A DNA stretch of 64,000 bases. Source: Exophiala sp. HKRS030 (lineage: Eukaryota; Ascomycota; Eurotiomycetes; Chaetothyriales; Herpotrichiellaceae). The position numbers and the translations under genes were made by a program. Of the stretch, positions 10,875 to 22,982 are shown one piece after another. Location of the stretch: NCBI GenBank assembly GCA_023897205.1, contig JAHWDD010000014.1, positions 62,001 to 126,000 on the forward strand, read 5' to 3'. Positions within the stretch are counted from its first letter, which is position 1, and each line of letters opens with the position of its first letter. The notes beneath the pieces are model-generated. The model had not been told where the DNA came from, did not search any database, and saw nothing but the letters and a program-made list of their open reading frames with translations.

Positions 10875-12006
10875 TTAGACGTCAGAGTGAACGACTGAAA
10901 TAGTCTCGGAAGTGTCCTGAGTGACGCCGGCATCTTCGACGACGAGATCATCATCATCACTGCCATTCTCCTCCTGCTCGACTTGCGATGCGCCATCTGC
11001 GTTCTCACCGTCGGCTTCAGGGTGTGGGGTCATGGTTTTGTTGCCATTGAGAACGTCATTCGCCATCGTAGCGTCAGCTGCAAGCTTCTCATTCTTGACT
11101 CTGGAATCATCGGCAGCATCGTCAGCTTCTTCTGCGTCTGCAACAACGGCTTCAGCAGCGGCAGCCTTCTTGCGTGCGGCAGCGGTTTTGCGTGGAGTTG
11201 CCTTTTTGGCTTTTGCTGGAGTTACGGTGACTTCTGCTTCGCCATCAGCGTCAGCGGCAGCAGCTTTCTTCTTGACTGGAGTCTTGCGAGGCTTCTTGGC
11301 TGGCTTCTCGTCCTTGTCCTCGACGTCAGCATCAGCACCGTTGGCAGCAGCTTCGGCTTCCTTCTCTGCCTTGGTCTTACGACCACGCTTCTTTGTAGCA
11401 GCAGGTGTCTCTGGAGTCTTGGGAGTAGCCGGAACATCTACTTCTAGAAGCAAATGTGTCAGTTATCCGGCATGACAATGAAGGGACAAACTCTAGCAAG
11501 AAAAAAGGGGAGCAAGGTTCCAAAGAGTCAAATCTTACCGTCATTGCTGTCAGCCTGAGGAGTCGCGGGAGGGGGAGCCAGCTCATCTGCGTCCTCCTCG
11601 CCGTCTGCTCCATCTTTGGCACGAGCTGGAGTTTTTGGGGCCTTTTTGGTCGAAGCTGGCTTGCGAGGAGTTCTGGCCTTGGGGGTGGACGGCTCGCCAT
11701 TAGCAGCACCAGTAGACTTCTTGGTGGGGATTCCAAGTTTCTTTCTGACCTCGCTCCAGCGTGCAGTGGCTGAAGGAACGCTCGCAACACCGAGAGTCAC
11801 GGCCATATTAGGATAGTCGATCTGGGCAGTGTCAGTGAAAGAACGCCGCTTGGTCATGGCTCGAGTCGAGTGCACGGCTTTCGAGCTGGAGGAGACTTCT
11901 CACTTACCAGGAGTTCGCCACTTTTGACATTCGTAAGAGCAGCAATGAGGATTTCAGTCTCACGCTGGCTCAGGGTAGGCGCCGTCTTCTTAGTAGCCTC
12001 AGACAT
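10875..12006 (-). CDS. Lys/Ala-rich nuclear protein with AT-hook-like motif
   Basis: Three exons: 12006-11908, 11821-11539, 11443-10875, joined in frame to give 316 residues. Residues 1-65 form a compact, conserved-looking N-terminal module (TLSQRETEILIAALTNVKSG, then IDYPNMAVTLGVASVPSATA and RWSEVRKKLGI), as seen in many small Pezizomycotina proteins of unknown function. The rest is low-complexity: Pro/Lys/Thr blocks, KKRGRKTKAEKE (an AT-hook-like GRK core), long Ala/Lys runs, and an acidic C-terminus with SDDDD. Composition and basic patches suggest a chromatin-associated, H1-like role; that is inference. The introns are 86 and 95 nt. Its upstream DNA is rich in CT on the coding strand, with a (GA)n run near 12119-12131. 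Confidence 0.8.
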
Positions 12007-12293
12007 GGTGCAGGATGTATTGATGTGAAGAAGTTGAATTAGTTGCAGGATGTACGAGATCGAGTGTGCAGTGTGTAGTAAGTGTGATGAAGAGTTGTGA
12101 TGAGATGGATGAACACACAGAGAGAGAGAGGAGGAGTGAAATAAGTAAGAGAGTGCACGGGAACCAATAATGCGAGCAAGTGAGTTCAAGTAGGTGGATA
12201 AATTGTTCCTGTTGACACCGCCCAGGCACGTATGAGAAGTAAGTGAAACGTAGGTGAAGTCGTCAAGGCCGCAGATACGCTGTATCTTGCTGG

Positions 12294-13418
12294 TCACCGC
12301 CTCCATCGAGCCACAGAACTGCTTTCATTTCCAGTGAGTCGCTCGTAGACCTGTTTCCAGATCCCAGGAGTGACATCCCAAGCCGCTCTTCCTTTAGCCG
12401 ACTCTGCACGAACATAGAACTGGGTTGGATTTGGTCTGAGGAAACCTCCCCGGTGAACGAATGGTCCCACCCATTCGAAATTTACAGGACGAATATAGCT
12501 CATGACCGGCTTCGTATGGTCTAGTCGCACGGATATATAGTCAGACAATGTTGTTGCCCTCATAAACCGCATGTCCAGTACGGCGTCAGCAGGCAGATTT
12601 GTAGCATACGCCATTGCAGCCTTCGGCGAATGTTGTGCGGACTGTGGAAGTCTTAGAAAGACTTCAGTCACCATTGGCCTCAGTGTCCAATGAATGAAGG
12701 CGAACGGTACAAACCCAGCCAACCACACTATAAGACTACACGTCAGTTTGGACTCGTAGAAACGTAAGAACAACGTACATCCAGCGACGGTGATGATGGA
12801 GCTGCCATTCAGCCAGTGAGCTGGTGCTACCACAACCGTGGTCAAGCACAGAGCAAAGATGGCGGCGAAGCGCAAGAAGGTGATGGCATAAATCTTGCCA
12901 TTTCCTACGCTGTATATTCGTAGCTTTTTCTTGTACACTGCCTCCAGTCAACCTTTGTCCATCTATAGTCCAGCACTGATATATCTACCTTTTGGCTCGG
13001 TTCGAGGGGGCAGGTTCCGCGTGAGCTGCTCAATGTGCAGTCGTTCTTTTGGCGATAGGGTCAAGTTTGGAGTAATGTCGGCCCTTGGTATGACTTTGTA
13101 TGGCACCTCGACCTTTCGGCCATCTTGAAGAGCTCTCCCTCCCTCTTGAACCGCGACCAGGTCTTTGCTGCTCCCAGCTTGTCCGTTGGCCACCGCATTA
13201 TCTTTTGCTCCTCTGGTGCTGACGGAGCCTTCTTTCTGTGCTCGGAGCTGACTGTGCACTACCTGAATGGGCGCCTCGACCTTTCTGCGCGGAGGAGACT
13301 TCTTCAGCAGTGGCCTGAAAGTACTGAATTGGGTCTTCCTGGACGCAACATGTTGTCTAGAACAGGATTGGAAAGCTAGGCGGACCTCCGCGACGAAGAT
13401 CAGAGGTAGACCTCGCAT
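12294..13418 (-). CDS. Predicted mitochondrial membrane protein, two transmembrane segments
   Basis: Three exons: 13418-12989, 12937-12779, 12727-12294, 340 residues; the 51-nt introns restore EPK-VYKKKLRIY and TVAG-LWLAGF. The N-terminus (MRGLPLIFVAEVRLAFQSC, later FSTFRPLLKK) is basic and non-acidic, like a mitochondrial presequence. About residues 60-130 are charged linker, then two hydrophobic segments: the first around ITFLRFAAIFALCLTTVVVA, the second around LAGFVPFAFIHWTLRP. The C-terminal 130 residues carry MRFMRATTLSDYISVRL and YIRPVNFEWVGPF. The layout (presequence, TM hairpin, matrix C-domain) recalls the TMEM70/TMEM186/TMEM223 group; I cannot confirm that. It diverges from the glutaminyl cyclase gene with a 237-bp shared promoter. 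Confidence 0.8.
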
Positions 13419-13655
13419 GAATCTGGTCGCTGTAGACTTGTCACAGTGTCGACTGCTTTTTGGTCTGCGCGTTCGTAGAATTTCCCCGACATGCGGTAAA
13501 TAGTGAAAACGACAAAGGAAACTGCGCCGAGAGAGAAGAACGCATCGACAACGACAATGTCTCCATCCACACCGAATCGATCGCCGTTTTCTATGCCGGC
13601 TACAAACATCTCGCAGGCATGATATAATCCTGCGCATGTCAACGTCCCTCGCAAT

Positions 13656-14810
13656 ATGTGGCGGTGGTCGACGAGATGGTTGTTGACCTCGGTCCTTCTC
13701 TTCCTCAATGTTATCGCATACACACCCTTGTCCAATGACACCATCCTAAACCGACTCCCTCGACCGGACACTGCTGATTTCGATATACGGACGGGCAATT
13801 TATTAGCACCGATATTGATCCCCCGGGTTCCAGGCACACCGGGGTCGGCACAAGTCCTCCAGCATTTCGTCGACTTCTTCCGGACTTCCCTCCCTGACTG
13901 GACAGTGACTTTGCAGAACTCGTCCTCGAAAACGCCGACTCATGGCGACAAGGAAGTTCCTTTTGTGAATTTGATCGCAACAAGGGATCCTCCATGGGCG
14001 CAAACGGGGAATGTCGGTCGCTTGACGCTGGTGGCTCACTATGATTCAAAATACAAACCAGATGGCTTTATCGGAGCCACAGATTCTGCTGCGCCGTGTG
14101 CCATGCTCATGCATGCGGTCAGAGCCATCGACGCAGCCCTGACGAAGAAGTGGGACTCTGTACAGGCTCAAGATGAACTCGATCTAGACTTTGAGGAAGA
14201 TAAGGGCATTCAGGTCCTGCTTCTTGACGGCGAAGAGGCATTTCATAGTTGGACCGCTACCGACAGCATATACGGTGCTCGATCTCTCGCCGAAGAGTGG
14301 GAGCATACGATGCACCCAGCCACGAGTATCTACAAAAACTACCTCGACTCGATTGAGCTATTTGTATTATTGGACCTGCTCGGTTCACCAGAGGATCTGC
14401 CGATTCCGTCGTGGCAGCATTCCTCACACTGGTCATACGTCAAGATGGCAGAAGCCGAAGAGAGGTTGCGGGATTTGGGCTTGTTCAAAAGCGCGTCGAA
14501 ACGCAAATGGTTGACGGAGAAGGATAAAAAGGAGACCGGTGTGTTCAACAGTTATATCATGCAAGACGACCATATACCATTTATTGCCCGAGGGGTTCAA
14601 GTCCTGCACCTCATCCCTGCACGCTTTCCGTCCGTGTGGCATACCATGAGAGATGATGCTGAACATCTGGATATCAACGTGGTCGAAGATTGGGCACTCC
14701 TCACGACTGCATTTGCCGCTGAATATATGGAACTGGACGGCTTTTTTGAAGCCTTGCCGGCCAGGAAAATCAAGAGGAATGAGAATGTCATGAGCAAGAC
14801 TGAATTATGA
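13656..14810 (+). CDS. Glutaminyl-peptide cyclotransferase (M28 family)
   Basis: Single exon, 384 residues. The enzyme cyclises N-terminal Gln (or Glu) of peptides to pyroglutamate using one zinc ion. An N-terminal hydrophobic segment (WLLTSVLLFLNVIAYTPL) makes it a secretory or ER/Golgi membrane-anchored protein. Active-site landmarks of the metazoan enzyme are all visible: AHYDSKY, GATDSAAPCAMLM (zinc Asp), LLLDGEEAFHSW (zinc and catalytic Glu), and DDHIPF (zinc His), followed by HLIPARFPSVWHT. The length matches the family. The start is the first ATG in the frame and precedes the signal-anchor. Fungal QCs of this type process secreted proteins; specific substrates are not known here. Confidence 0.92.
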   Translation: MWRWSTRWLLTSVLLFLNVIAYTPLSNDTILNRLPRPDTADFDIRTGNLLAPILIPRVPGTPGSAQVLQHFVDFFRTSLPDWTVTLQNSSSKTPTHGDKEVPFVNLIATRDPPWAQTGNVGRLTLVAHYDSKYKPDGFIGATDSAAPCAMLMHAVRAIDAALTKKWDSVQAQDELDLDFEEDKGIQVLLLDGEEAFHSWTATDSIYGARSLAEEWEHTMHPATSIYKNYLDSIELFVLLDLLGSPEDLPIPSWQHSSHWSYVKMAEAEERLRDLGLFKSASKRKWLTEKDKKETGVFNSYIMQDDHIPFIARGVQVLHLIPARFPSVWHTMRDDAEHLDINVVEDWALLTTAFAAEYMELDGFFEALPARKIKRNENVMSKTEL

Positions 14811-15700
14811 CATTGATGATACTCGTACGTCTCACAGACGTGAAACGAGTAGATCTTGTTGTGCCGGTGGTTTGAACATTCTTCCTCTCACCATGCCACT
14901 GAATGTGCAGTGAATTCCAGGAACAATCCTCTCCACACGAAGGAATATCCTTGGAGTTTCCAAATCCTATCCAACAGAAGCTGCTCCCCTCCATAATATG
15001 TACACATCTCTGGAGTCTGGATTCGAGTATCCAACGTATCTGCGTCAGACAAGTGAAGGAGCCTCCTTCATGGCTACGGCGTCATTCAGAGCAGAAGAAA
15101 CATGTCTTGTCTGTCTGCAGGTATAAACCACGCTGCTGTCATGAGCGCATTGTGGCAGCAAAAGTGTGTCCACTGAACGGCCTCATTTATTAAGATCTGG
15201 GTTTGATGGGCTTCTCCCCGGCTGTGCAGGGTGCCGTGCATGGTCCAGGGACCAAAGTACCCTGATGAAAATGCCACAAGCGCCACCTTTGAGTGAAAGC
15301 CATCGAGAATGTCGGGTGCGGATATCGTGAGAGACCGATTGTCAAGTGAGGCAGTATATGGCTGTAAAGAACAGCCAAACTCTGGCCTGTTGAACGTAGA
15401 AATCTGTATCATGACTTCATTACAGAAATTGTGTAGCCTTTTCAGTATCTTGCCATCTTTTGAGCATCTTTTCCGCTGTGGCTCTCAAGTCTTGTCACCT
15501 TTTTGAATTCCATTCCTACAGACTACCAGTAAATTACGACCAATCCAGACGCCTTTTGATGTTTTGTTGGGAGCAATTACAGCCCATGACTGGCTCGCTC
15601 GCTACCTAGGTAGATACCGGAGTGTTTCCCCAGCATCTCTCCCCTCTCCTTGGTCCGGAAACCCCTATTAGTGCAGGCACACACTTGTTTTCCTTTTGTA
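14811..15700. other. Intergenic between convergent genes
   Basis: About 890 bp between the glutaminyl cyclase stop and the ABCC transporter stop. No ORF has family resemblance; I see no RNA gene or repeat. Confidence 0.6.
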
Positions 15701-18700
15701 TCAGCTCGAACTCGCCTCCCCGTCCTGATTTCGCTTTGGACTCGAGCTCCCTTCCTGATGATAATTATGGCCACTTTCGATAATCCTCTCCAGCTCGGCC
15801 CTCTCACCCGAGGTCTCGACCATGTCCCTGAACACGCCTCCTTCCCTGGCCATGAGGTTCTTGGGTTCGTCGTACTCGAGCACCTTGCCCTCCCCGAGCA
15901 CGAGGATGCGGTCAAAGTCGGCGATGGTGCTCAGCCGGTGGGCGATCACGATCAGCGTGCTGTCGGTAAACTCCTCGCGGATGGACCTCTGGATGAGGGC
16001 GTCCGTCTCCATGTCCACGGCGCTGGTGGCCTCGTCGAGCACCATGACCTTGGGCCTCGACACGATCGCCCGCGCGAGGCACAACAGCTGTCGCTGGCCC
16101 TGGGACAGGTTCAGGCCCCCCTCCGAGATCTTGCTCGACAGGCTCTTGAAGATGTTGGTGTTGGAGTCCCGTACGCCATCACCGCCACCACTTGCGTCTC
16201 CGTCCGCAGCAGCGATCGGCGTGGCACTTCCACTCGGGCCGGTCGACGCCGAAGACACCAGGTGAACCCTTGCCAGAGCCTCCCTCAATTCTTCATCCGT
16301 GTGCTGGTCGAAAGCGTCGAGGTTGGTCCTGACCGAACCCGAAAATAACACGGGGTCCTGCGGGATGATGGCCAGCCGACTTCTCAGGTCAAAAAGCTTG
16401 ATCTTTGAAATGTCCACGCCGTCAATCACGATCTGCCCGGCACGTGCCTCTAGAAATCTGAACAACGCAAGCGTCAGACTCGACTTGCCGGCTCCCGTTC
16501 TTCCGACGACACCGACACGCTGGTTCCGGCGCACGCTGAAACTAAGGCCTTTCAAGACCGGTGGCAAGTCGTCCGCATAGGCCACGACGAGATCTTGAAC
16601 CTCGAGGTTTCCTTCGGTCGGCCACGCGGCCGGCGCATCGACGCCCCCTTGATTCTCGATGCGGATGTTGCTGTACTCGACGATACGCTCCGTGGCGTTC
16701 ATGTCCAGCTCGACATTGCTGTACTGTCTGAGGAACCAGATGACGCCCTCGGACATGCCAAGCGCGAAACTCAGCGCAAAACCAGCCAGACTGGAGTCGA
16801 TCGAAGTGATGCTGACGATCAGTGCGGCCGTCACGCACGCGAAACCCGCGCCGACCATGTTCAAGCGCCAGCCCATCCACCGGTTGAAGAGCCAGAGGTG
16901 CCAATACGCCCGCGCGTGCCGGTCGATACGAGAGTACATCTTATCCAGGTACGCATCACATTTGTCGAAGGCGCGGATCGTACCGATTCCCATGAGCACG
17001 CTTCCGAATTGTTCAAAGACGGGAGACTTTGCGTTCGACTCGAGACGCTTCACCTCCCGGGCTCCTGCGAGGTACCGGAGAGCGTAAAACATGCAGATTG
17101 CCAGTAACGCGAGAGCGAAGATGATCATGAGCGGCGATACAAACAGCCCCGCAATCACGACCGATAGGACATGCATCATGTTGTGCAACATGAATGCCAA
17201 GTCCATGCTGATACGACTGTCGAGCATGTTGAAATCGCTCGTGAAGCGGTTGAGGATGCGTCCTAGAGGGACCGTGTCGAGCCAGCGGAGCGGAGCGCGA
17301 AGAACCGCGAATGCGAGGTTCTCGAACATGGTGTGCGAGGCGCGGATGGAGGCCACAAACACGAAAAAGTATCGAACCGTGCCCTCGAGCCACGCCACGA
17401 GCGAGATGGCAAGGTAGACGCCGAGGTAGTAAGTAAGGTTCGGGTCCATTGTGGTCGTGGAAAGTTCAGAGGATATGTAACGGAAAGCGTTGATGGGCTG
17501 CTGCATGAAGTGGCTGTCCTGGTGGAAAGCGTGGAATGAGGTAACCGCTTCGGACCTGTATGCGCGAGTCCAGACGCTGATCCAGTATGATCGAGCGAGG
17601 TACACAGCGACCCAGAGGGTGAAGACGACGAGGATGAAGAACCAGTACCCAAAGCCACCACAGGCCCGGACATAGGCAGCGTAGATCTGATACTTGATTG
17701 CCCCTGTTGCTCTTTTTTCATCCTCGGTGAACTTCTTTGGTGTCTTCGCGCCCTCTGCGATTGCGTGAGAACGACGTCGAGAAAGATCTTCACTGTCGAG
17801 GTTGGCATCACTCAGCGCTGATTTTCGACGAGAGCGATTGCTGAACATCTTCTGGAGGCCACCTCCGTCGTCAATGGTCAGTGCCTGCTCACGATCGAAA
17901 TCGTCCTCGTCCTTTTCTTGCTCTTCGATGTCCTCAGCAAGAATGCTCTTGAGCTTGCCGGATCTGCGGAGATCCTCGGTACGACCGGCTTGTTCCACAG
18001 TACCGTTGGACAGGAGAACGCTATAGTTCGTCTTGGGCAGGCAGAGGGCGACATGGTGTGTTACCAGGATCCTCGTCCGACCTTGGCCAAGTTCACCTGC
18101 AAGGGCTTGTTCGAAGAGGTGACGACCGACGTGTGCATCGACAGCGGAGAATATGTCGTCAAGGACAAGTATCCCGGCTCGTGAGTAGAGAGCCCTAGCA
18201 AAGGAGACTCGCCACTTCTGACCCCCACTAAGATTGATACCATTTGCACCGATATCTGTGAGCTCCCCATCCTGAAGCATTTCCAGGTCCTTTGTCAACG
18301 CGCATGCAGACAGCACTTTTTGATACCGATGATTGTCAAAGGGTAGTCCAAAGAGAATGTTATCCCGAATTGTGGCGTTTTCGATCCATGGGATCTGCGC
18401 AACGAAAGCGATGGAAGAGTCCATGATCCAATTCGCTTTATTGGCACTTTCATCGTGTCGCTGTTCGGCCGAGGGTGGCTTTGGGACAGTGACGGTACCA
18501 CTGAGGACCTCAGCTTCGCCAATTATGGATGCGAGCAGTAGACTCTTTCCAGACCCTGTCCGACCGGAAACGACGCTGAGCTCCTTCTTTGGGAATTCAA
18601 TATTGAGATTGCTCAAAGTGAACTGTTGATCCTCCTCCTCCGGATGATCGGAGGGCCATGCGATGGTTGCGGCGTTAAATGAGACTCTGTCTCCAGGTTT

Positions 18701-20613
18701 GCTGTACTCGACACGATCCGGTGCATCGAGGTATTCCTGAACTCGGGCAGCAGAAACAAGGGCATCCAGAAGGTCAGTTACCATTTCTGGAATGACTGCC
18801 AGTGTCATCTCAATTGCCTCGAAAACGGAAATCGTTGTGAAGGCGATCGAAGCAGTCAGCTCCTTGTGTATAAGAGCATACGTTGCCAGCGATATAGCCG
18901 CCAGCATGACCGGGCCAAAAATCCAGATGCTAATAAGCGTAGTGTCATAGATGAAGACTTGCCATTGCGTCTTCAACTCCTTTCTTCTCGTCTCTAGGAT
19001 CTTTTCGTACCAATTTCGCTCCAAAGCGCTGAACTTGATCTGGCGTATTCCTTGTAAGGCTTCCGTTACAACAGCCATCTTTTGATCCCGATGTTTCATC
19101 AGGTCGTCTTGCGCATTGGAGTAGCGCCTCGCAGCAATGATATTGATTGGCATGATGATCGCAGGAGCAACCAAGCCTGCAAGCAGAGGAATTGGACCGA
19201 TCAGATTGTACAGAAAGGTGAAGGCGAAGATCAATTTGATCGCAGAGCCAAGGAAAATGTAATTGAACGTTGCGAAGTCCGCAATTCTTTTGGAGTCGAC
19301 ACCGACGAGGTTGATGGTGCTTTGACGAGACTTCTTGAAATCCTCGTCTTGATCGTCTTCAGACGCCCGATCTTCTCCCTTTTGGCCTGCCCCTTTGTTG
19401 ATGACTGGGCCTTCATTCGATTCTTCGGTATCGGCTTCCAGCTCCTCTGACTTTTTCCCTGCGCCCTTCACATCTTTGCGTCGAATGGCTTTGCCAAAAA
19501 CGACGGCAGACAGCTGCTCATAGATTGGCACTCCTAGTCTCATGAAGACAATGAAGAACATCCAAGCTTCAAGCCAGGATGAGAACGTGACTGCAGCACC
19601 CAGTCCAATGACCAACAGCCAAGCAGTCAACCCGACATCAACACCTTGATCGCGTGCTTCGAGAGTACGTAAAATGAAGTAAAGGGCGATTTGCGGGAGG
19701 AATTCAGTAATAGAACAAACTGCTTGGAGACACCATTGCTGGATAAAGGCCCGTTTGTGAGACCAGAAAACGCTCTTCCACAGCTTGTCCTTGTAGCCAA
19801 TTGCATCAAACCTTCTCCTAAGTTCTCTTGAGCGCAAGTCATGGTCGATCTCGGCCAGGTCGTCGTAATCTAGGCCTTTGTTTTTGGCTGCGAATGCTAG
19901 GAGCGGAGATGGCCACGAAAATGTAAATTTCTCCAGCACTGACACAGTATTCTGGCGATCCACGTATTGTCCGTTATGATAGACATCCGGCCGCCGGGGT
20001 ATGGAGAGACTGGCGACGACCAAACATAGACCGGCCACAAACTGCACGATCGAAAGGACAAGATGGGCATTCTTTGGCAACGGATGAGCCCGGGATTTCC
20101 ATAGCGAAATGTTCTCAACAGCCACTGCGATCGCGACAAACACACTTGAAAGGCCAGACCAGATTCCCAGGTTGTACCGGTGTATAGATGATGGTGTCAC
20201 AAAGATGACTATGGCTTGAAAGAAGATAAACAGCTGGCAGGTGTCAGAAAAATGCTTACTCATGGCCGATATGGTCAACTCACCCAAGTTCCAAATTGCA
20301 GCCATTGCTCGATCGTCAGAGGAAGATCGGGTCGAGTCGTGATTATAACAGCGGATGCCAAAGCATCCAGACAAACAACAATTGAAAGTAGAATTAGAAT
20401 TAAACGTGGGATGAAGTCGGAGAAGGCTTCCTGGGATTCCTCTGTAGCAACACCATCCTTGTCTTCGTAAATCCCCGACAGGTGTTGATACTGAGCTTTT
20501 CTGGCTCTAAATCGAGTTATGATCTGGTAGAGGGCCGGAATGGAAAGTAGTGTTACAACCGCAAATGCTGTTATTGAGATGGCGACGGACACCGTGGTAT
20601 GATGCACTGCCAT
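15701..20613 (-). CDS. ABC transporter, ABCC (MRP-like) family
   Basis: Two exons: 20613-20284 and 20233-15701 (50-nt intron restoring QFGTW-LFIFFQAI), 1620 residues. Layout is that of a long MRP: an N-terminal TMD0, TMD1, NBD1, TMD2, NBD2. NBD1 has Walker A GRTGSGKSLLL near residue 662, signature LSGGQKWRVSFARALY and Walker B ILVLDDIFSAVDAH. NBD2 has Walker A GRTGAGKSSL near residue 1354, signature LSQGQRQLLCLARA and VMVLDEATSAVDMET. Family members export glutathione or other conjugates, metals and secondary metabolites from vacuolar or plasma membrane; the substrate here is unknown. A Ser/Gly-rich insert of about 30 residues lies between the NBD2 Q-loop region and the signature. I chose the ATG at 20613 because it is the first in the frame and precedes the first hydrophobic helix. 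Confidence 0.93.
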
Positions 20614-21965
20614 GCTGACTGTTCCCCAATCGACTAAGGTATCATGGGCTTGACAAACATTCTGGCCTTGACGTCGGGTTCTTTTCAGAGTTACAAGGGA
20701 AGGAGAAATATGGGGAGTTGGGCCGTGAAATTTAATATTCGACCGGTGTGGCAAACTGACCGTATGACGAGGCTTGCTGCAAAGGTGGGTAGGTTGAAAA
20801 GAGTGACAAGCGAGGCTGTGAGGTTTTCTTAGAAACTGGTGAATGAAGGTGAGATGAGTCGAGGAATACAGATCAAGTTGTTGCCACTGGAGGAGTGTAT
20901 TTGGGATCTAGGATTTTTTTTGCGTGGCTACGAGTACTAGTAGGCTTAGAAGAATTATATCATGGTGGTTCTGTTTGTGGTTCTGGTTACGGGAGAGGTG
21001 ACATTGAAACGACAGGGATCGTCATAACGGGAAGGTCGGCGGTGAAAGCCTATTGTATTCGTATTTTCTGTACAAGTTGAACAGAAAAGTGACGCCCTCA
21101 CCAGCCATCATCAGGGTCCAGTACTTTGTACTGCGGTGTACGGAGTCGCTAGGTGCCTTATCTTAGCTACGAGTACCTGACTACAGGTATGCGACCTCGA
21201 GGTCTACAGTACCGTACCTACTTGTACCTACCCTAAACTACCTGGGTACTTACAGTACCTGGTTTGCTCCGTTCCACTCGTAAGCTTTAGGTGCCTAAAA
21301 GTTAGGGCCAACCGGTGGCCAAAAACACCGCAGTGCATTGGCTGAAGATTGGCGAACTCGGGCGCCCACATGGCTTAGGTATTGTTCAATACGGAGTAGG
21401 TATCTAAGATATCTACGGGAGTACTAGTAGGTAATTTGTCGCGCCCGGGGCGAGTCATAAGCCACCGCAGCTAGAGCTACAGTACATAACTAGCGGCCAG
21501 GCGAAACTACGGACGAGAAGCTCCCGGTGCATATGGGACACTGTACGGGGTTTGCTAACAGCTACAATACCTTACTTACCTTGGTAGGCAGCTCATCAAC
21601 AATCTCCTCTCATCATTGGTATATTTTTGACGTTTCTGCACGCTTAGGTCCGTTTACGAATGAGTCACCGTGTAGACTAGCAGGGATCAACGAGCTCATG
21701 GTTCCATAAGTTCGAGATAAAGAACGCTATTCACGGTCCCTCACAGCTAAGTACGAGTACATACGATACTCAACATGGATATTATTCAAGTATTATTTGA
21801 GACAAACACTTTCTATCATAGATTTTAATTCAACTAGACACAATGTTATTCACTACCTAGACTCCTGTCGCGATAAAATTGCTATTCCATACAGATCCAA
21901 ATTCTCCGGGTATCGTTTCTCTCTTTGGCTAGAGCCTCAAAACAAATGAGTCTTTCCTTTCACAA
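20614..21965. other. Long intergenic region rich in GTACCT/TACCTA words
   Basis: 1.35 kb between the ABCC start and the pirin stop, both on the minus strand. From about 21110 to 21490 the sequence is crowded with GTACCT, TACCTA, GGTACT and their complements, without a fixed repeat period, plus one TACGGAGTA (21390-21398). I see no gene. The region should contain the ABCC promoter. Confidence 0.6.
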
Positions 21966-22982
21966 TTACTCCGAGTCGATGATGACGACTTCGGCTTCTA
22001 CCTCCCCGATGCTTTCCACCTTTAGTGCATCGCCAGCATTCACATGAGTCACATATGCACCATCCCCCTCATTCAAGATTTCTCGGCCGTCCAATTTGAT
22101 CTTGGACTTTCCACTCTTCGTTTCAGGAAAGTGGACATACACTTTTCGGTCGGATCTGGAAGTGACTGCATCTCCTCCGCCGACTGTGTAGGTGAACGCA
22201 TCGCCCGCCGGTATAATGCCTGCTGAGAACACGAGATCTGCATGGACGGGGATGGTGCCATCCTTCGCCGGAACAGCGGCCTTTTCCTCCTCCAAGCTGG
22301 CATTGACACCTGCTTTCAACGGAGTGATGATCGTCACGAATCCTTTGCGCTTTTCCTCGGCCGAAAATGTGCTGGTATGGTAGATGGGAGGGAGGTTTCT
22401 CTTCCAAGGCAAGGCCCATATCTGGAGGAAATGCGTCCATTCGTTGGTGCCTTGGCTGTCTTCGTTGAACTCGCTGTGGGAAATGCCCTTCCCCCCAGTC
22501 GTGAATTGCACATCGCCGGGACGCATCCGGAAGAATTTGTCCTTGTCTGTGCTTTCAGCGCCTCTCTTCTGCATCGAGTCCCGATGTGTTAGTTCGCCGG
22601 AAAGGATGTAGCTGAAGATTTCGGCGTTTTGGTGGAAATGAGTAGGAAAGCCTTGGCCTGGTTCGACTCGATCTTCATTGAGGACGCGGAGGGATCCAAA
22701 CTGCATGTATCGAGGATCATGCCAACCAGCGAACGAGAAGGTATGTTTTGTTTTCAGCCAACCATGGTCCCCTCCGCCTCTTGTTTTGGAGGGCCGGGGG
22801 ACGATCTTTGCGTGGGAGAGGCTGGACATGGCTGTTCTCAAGTTGTTCGTAGCTTTCATAGATTGTTCAGTTGAAGTGGTGGGGTTGTTGCTATTGAGCA
22901 TGTAAACGGCTGTAATTGCTGCGAGTACTGCGGTTACTGTTGTGATGAGTGTGGTTTTTTGATGGAGAAAACTGGACAGCAT
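21966..22982 (-). CDS. Pirin family protein with N-terminal membrane/targeting segment
   Basis: Single exon, 338 residues. Pirins are bicupin proteins that bind one Fe in the N-terminal cupin; some bacterial relatives have quercetin 2,3-dioxygenase activity, others act as redox-sensitive co-regulators. The metal-site signature is intact: FPTHFHQNAEIFSYILSGEL followed by a His in LTHRD. FAGWHDPRYMQFGSLRVLN precedes it and GDVQFTTGGKGISHSEFN follows, both characteristic of the family. The first 55 residues are additional: TTLITTVTAVLAAITAVYML is a strong hydrophobic helix, so the protein may be membrane-anchored or organellar, unusual for pirins. A downstream in-frame ATG (TAMSSLSHAKIVPRPS) could give a soluble form; this is inference. 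It diverges from the LigD-like gene. Confidence 0.92.
   Translation of the reverse strand: MLSSFLHQKTTLITTVTAVLAAITAVYMLNSNNPTTSTEQSMKATNNLRTAMSSLSHAKIVPRPSKTRGGGDHGWLKTKHTFSFAGWHDPRYMQFGSLRVLNEDRVEPGQGFPTHFHQNAEIFSYILSGELTHRDSMQKRGAESTDKDKFFRMRPGDVQFTTGGKGISHSEFNEDSQGTNEWTHFLQIWALPWKRNLPPIYHTSTFSAEEKRKGFVTIITPLKAGVNASLEEEKAAVPAKDGTIPVHADLVFSAGIIPAGDAFTYTVGGGDAVTSRSDRKVYVHFPETKSGKSKIKLDGREILNEGDGAYVTHVNAGDALKVESIGEVEAEVVIIDSE

Noticed and set aside
10921..11475. 184-codon plus-strand frame rich in Ser and Ala
   Set aside because: Complement of the Lys/Ala-rich protein; low-complexity coding DNA gives long antisense frames.
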